From contig JBGAQH010000002.1 of the NCBI GenBank assembly GCA_044220875.1, positions 372,001 through 436,000 of the forward strand: a DNA stretch of 64,000 nucleotides, given 5' to 3'. This document shows, one piece after another, positions 61,695 through 64,000 of this stretch (positions within the stretch are counted from its first letter, which is position 1; the number at the start of each line of letters is the position of its first letter). Under the pieces are notes generated by a model, which saw nothing but the letters and a program-made list of their open reading frames with translations, did no database searches and was not told where the DNA came from. The DNA is from JAEUIT01 sp044220875. Lineage in GTDB: Bacteria > Planctomycetota > Phycisphaerae > Phycisphaerales > SM1A02. A program made the translations under genes and the position numbers.

Positions 61695-63131
61695 ATGGAC
61701 TGCTGCAACAACCGACTTCCGATCGCCGTCACCCGTCGCGACATGCTCCGCACCCTCGGATGCGGCTTCGGCTATCTCGCCTTCGCCGGACTCGCCCACG
61801 GCGCGTGGGCCCAGGACACGGTCACCGATCCGCTCGCGCCCAAGCCACCGCATTTCGCGGCCCGCGCCAAGCGCGTCATCTTCCTCTGCATGGCCGGCGG
61901 GCCATCCCATGTCGACACCTTCGACTACAAGCCGAAGCTCCTCGCCGACAACGGCAAGAGCTTCGGCAAGGGCTTCCGGGCCGGCGCGAAGCTCCTCGCG
62001 CCGCCGTGGGAGTTCAAGCAGCGCGGCAAGGGCGGCCTCTGGATCAGCGACCTCTTCCCGGAGGTCGCCAAGCACGCCGATGACCTCTGCCTCTGCCGCG
62101 GCATGAAGACCGACGTGCCCGCGCACGCCCAGGCCTCGACCAAGCTGCACACCGGCTCCTTCCAGTTCGTTCGCCCGTCGATGGGAGCGTGGAGCCTCTA
62201 CGGCCTCGGCAGCGTGAATCGGAATCTCCCCGGCTTCGTCACCATCGATCCCGATCGCGGCAACGGCGGCGCCCAGAACTACGGCAGCGCGTTCCTTCCC
62301 GCGATGTACCAGGGAATGCCGGTGCGGACCGGCGGATCGCGCGGCGGCGCCACGGCCCGCGGCGCGAAGCCCAAGGAAGATCCCATCGAAAACATCGACA
62401 ACGACCGCTATGGCGAGAAGGCCCAGCGCGAGCAGCTCGACCTGCTGCAGCGGCTGAACAAGGAGCACCTCCGGATCTCAAAGGACGATCCCGCGACACG
62501 CAACGCGATCGAGGGCGTCATCGAAAGCTACGAGCTCGCATTCCGCATGCAGGCCGAGGTGCCGGAACTCCTCGAGATCGCCAACGAGTCGAAGGCGACG
62601 CTCGAGGCGTACGGCATCGGCTCGGGCGACGACCGCTTCGCGCGGCAGTGCCTCCTCGCCCGGCGCTTCGCCGAGGCCGGCGTCCGCTTCGTCGAGGTGA
62701 CGCATGGCGGATGGGACACGCACCGCAATCTGCGGACCGATCTCGCCAAGCAGTGCACGACGGTCGATCGGCCGATCGCGGCGCTGTTGGGCGACCTCAA
62801 GAAGCGCGGCATGCTGAAGGACACGCTCGTCGTCTGGGGCGGCGAGTTTGGCCGCACGCCCTACGCCCAGAACGGCGACGGGCGCGACCACAACAACAAG
62901 GGCTTCACCACGTGGATGGCCGGCGGCGGCGTGAAGGGCGGCTTCAGCTTCGGCGGGACCGATGATTACGGCATGGAGGCCGTCGACGGGATCATGGACA
63001 TCCACGACTGGCACGCGACGATCCTGCACATCCTCGGCCTCAACCACGAGAAGCTCACCTTCAATCACGCCGGTCGCGACTTCCGCCTCACCGAGGTCGC
63101 GGGCAACGTGCGGAGCGAGATCCTCGCCTAA
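61695..63131 (+). CDS. DUF1501 protein, Tat-exported, second copy
   Basis: Protein of 478 residues with a twin-arginine signal (VTRRDMLRTLGCGFGYLAFAG). Conserved family phrases: AKRVIFLCMAGGPSHVDTFDYKP, RFVEVTHGGWDTH, DTLVVWGGEFGRTPYAQ, GRDHNNKGFTTWMAGGGVKGG. Same fold and metal-type residues as the protein at 21347-22825. A GGAGGA ribosome site lies seven bases before the ATG. Cotranscribed with the cytochrome gene. Confidence 0.9.
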   Translation: MDCCNNRLPIAVTRRDMLRTLGCGFGYLAFAGLAHGAWAQDTVTDPLAPKPPHFAARAKRVIFLCMAGGPSHVDTFDYKPKLLADNGKSFGKGFRAGAKLLAPPWEFKQRGKGGLWISDLFPEVAKHADDLCLCRGMKTDVPAHAQASTKLHTGSFQFVRPSMGAWSLYGLGSVNRNLPGFVTIDPDRGNGGAQNYGSAFLPAMYQGMPVRTGGSRGGATARGAKPKEDPIENIDNDRYGEKAQREQLDLLQRLNKEHLRISKDDPATRNAIEGVIESYELAFRMQAEVPELLEIANESKATLEAYGIGSGDDRFARQCLLARRFAEAGVRFVEVTHGGWDTHRNLRTDLAKQCTTVDRPIAALLGDLKKRGMLKDTLVVWGGEFGRTPYAQNGDGRDHNNKGFTTWMAGGGVKGGFSFGGTDDYGMEAVDGIMDIHDWHATILHILGLNHEKLTFNHAGRDFRLTEVAGNVRSEILA

Positions 63132-63208
63132 CGGCTCGCGGCGACGTGGCCATAACCGCGCGCCGTCGCCGACGTGCGGCCATCGGCGCCGGCGCCGCGC
63201 GCTGACCA

Positions 63209-63237
63209 TTGATTTTCGCCCGTCGCCGCAGCACACT
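63209..63237 (+). promoter_or_regulatory. Possible promoter of the FG-GAP gene
   Basis: TTGATT (63209-63214), a 17-base spacer and CACACT (63232-63237), five bases before the ATG. Confidence 0.35.
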
Positions 63238-63242
63238 CTGGC

Positions 63243-64000
63243 ATGCTCGCTTCGATCCCGACGGCCATCGTCGCGCTGTACGCGGCGCTTCTTCCGCCAC
63301 AGCAGCTCGCGACCCTGCTCGCTCCCGACGGGGCCGGCGGCGACGAGGCCGGCCGCTCGATCGCGATGAGCGGGCGGCGGATCCTGATGGGCGTTCCCTT
63401 CTCGAACGCCGGTGGCCTGAGCAACCGCGGCTGCGCGTGGGTGTTCAGGGCCAACGCCGACGGAAGCTGGGCGCCCGAGTCGCAGTTGCTTGCGCCCGAC
63501 GGGCTCGCCGACGACGAGTTCGGCATCTCGGTCGCCCTCGACGGCGATGCGGCGATCGTCGGCGCCTGGAACGACGATGTCGGCGCGAAGGTCGACGCCG
63601 GTTCCGCATCGGTCTTCCGGCGCGTGAACGGAAGCTGGATCCACGAGGCGACCCTCGTCGCGGGCGACGGCTCGGCCAACGACGAGTTTGGCCGCAGCGT
63701 CGCCATCCGCGGCGACGTCGCGTTGGTCGGCGCGTGGCTCTCGGGACTCTTCGACACCGGTGCGGTCTACGTCTATCGCCGGCAGGCGAACGGGACGTGG
63801 CTCCAGACCCAGAAGCTCACGCCTCCCGGCATCGCCTCCGGCGATCAGGTCGGCACGGCGATCGCGTTCGACGGGACGAGAGCCATCGTCGGAGCATGGG
63901 GCGACGAGGACGGCGCCGCCGGCAACACCGGATCGGCGACGGTCTGGCGCACGACCGGCGGAGGTCCATTCACGTTCGAGGCGAAGCTGATCGGCAACGA
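63243..64000 (+). CDS. Secreted FG-GAP repeat protein (C-terminus cut by window edge)
   Basis: At least 252 codons, still open at the right edge. A short hydrophobic start (IPTAIVALYAALLPP) may be a signal peptide. Repeats of about 55-60 residues follow, of the form DDEFGISVALDGDAAIVGAWNDD and NDEFGRSVAIRGDVALVGAW, typical of FG-GAP beta-propeller blades with Ca-binding Asp. Planctomycete members often carry a dockerin-like tail; that part is not visible. Surface or extracellular location is likely; ligand unknown. Confidence 0.85.
   Translation, partial: MLASIPTAIVALYAALLPPQQLATLLAPDGAGGDEAGRSIAMSGRRILMGVPFSNAGGLSNRGCAWVFRANADGSWAPESQLLAPDGLADDEFGISVALDGDAAIVGAWNDDVGAKVDAGSASVFRRVNGSWIHEATLVAGDGSANDEFGRSVAIRGDVALVGAWLSGLFDTGAVYVYRRQANGTWLQTQKLTPPGIASGDQVGTAIAFDGTRAIVGAWGDEDGAAGNTGSATVWRTTGGGPFTFEAKLIGN

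Noticed and set aside
1..64000. CRISPR array, tRNA, rRNA, insertion sequence or prophage genes
   Set aside because: No regularly spaced repeats, no cloverleaf with a recognisable T-loop, and no transposase, integrase or capsid motifs were seen by reading. A covariance scan for tRNA was not possible.

Overview
The window is about 70% GC and comes from a planctomycete, most likely a member of the Phycisphaerae. The evidence is two DUF1549/DUF1553 cytochrome-like proteins each paired with a DUF1501 protein, secreted proteins ending in dockerin-like repeats of the DLNGDG..LLGAWG type, a DUF1559-like prepilin, a DUF1080 protein, and FG-GAP and DUF5117-type metalloproteases. This placement is inferred from gene content. 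No rRNA, tRNA, CRISPR array, insertion sequence, prophage or plasmid feature was seen. The region looks like ordinary chromosome with few genes that suggest transfer.

Layout. 1-9060: a large SWIM-SNF2 helicase cut by the left edge, a membrane-anchored VWA protein overlapping an exported repeat protein, and DNA polymerase IV. 9092-9353 is the first of two CACAGAGG-type inverted repeats. 9383-14668: a methyltransferase, a PQ-loop protein, an NMT1/THI5-type ABC importer and an OprB porin. 14921-19738: TerC, DedA and a DevBCA-like exporter, all on the plus strand. 19751-25096: a lipoprotein, a DUF486 membrane protein, the second CACAGAGG repeat (21113-21337) and a DUF1501/DUF1549 pair. 25168-34575: an SLC13-type transporter, a metalloprotease, two paralogous dockerin-bearing secreted proteins and a secreted GH13 enzyme with the same dockerin.

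34708-45709: a small lipoprotein, a prepilin, a DUF1080 protein and then menaquinone biosynthesis. The men genes lie on the minus strand in the order menF-menD-menH-menB-menA-menC-menE, mostly with 4-8 bp overlaps, and meet a convergent hotdog thioesterase that is the probable menI. Together they cover chorismate to demethylmenaquinone; the final methyltransferase is not in the window.

45933-64000: an M48 protease, a two-TM protein, a hydroxyproline epimerase plus a DapA-family enzyme, a second SWIM-SNF2 helicase, a DegT aminotransferase, dUTPase, a chemoreceptor-like protein overlapping a membrane-anchored ligand-binding protein, a second DUF1549/DUF1501 pair, and the start of an FG-GAP protein.

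Two window-wide patterns stand out. First, most genes that head a transcription unit have a TAnnnT hexamer ending only 6-9 bases before the start codon, as expected for leaderless mRNAs; this was used to choose several starts. Second, every TTA leucine codon found in the called genes sits in the context G-TTA-G. No convincing new multi-gene system was found. The best candidates for a second look are the CACAGAGG inverted repeats, the ligand-binding protein/chemoreceptor pair and the VWA/repeat-protein pair.
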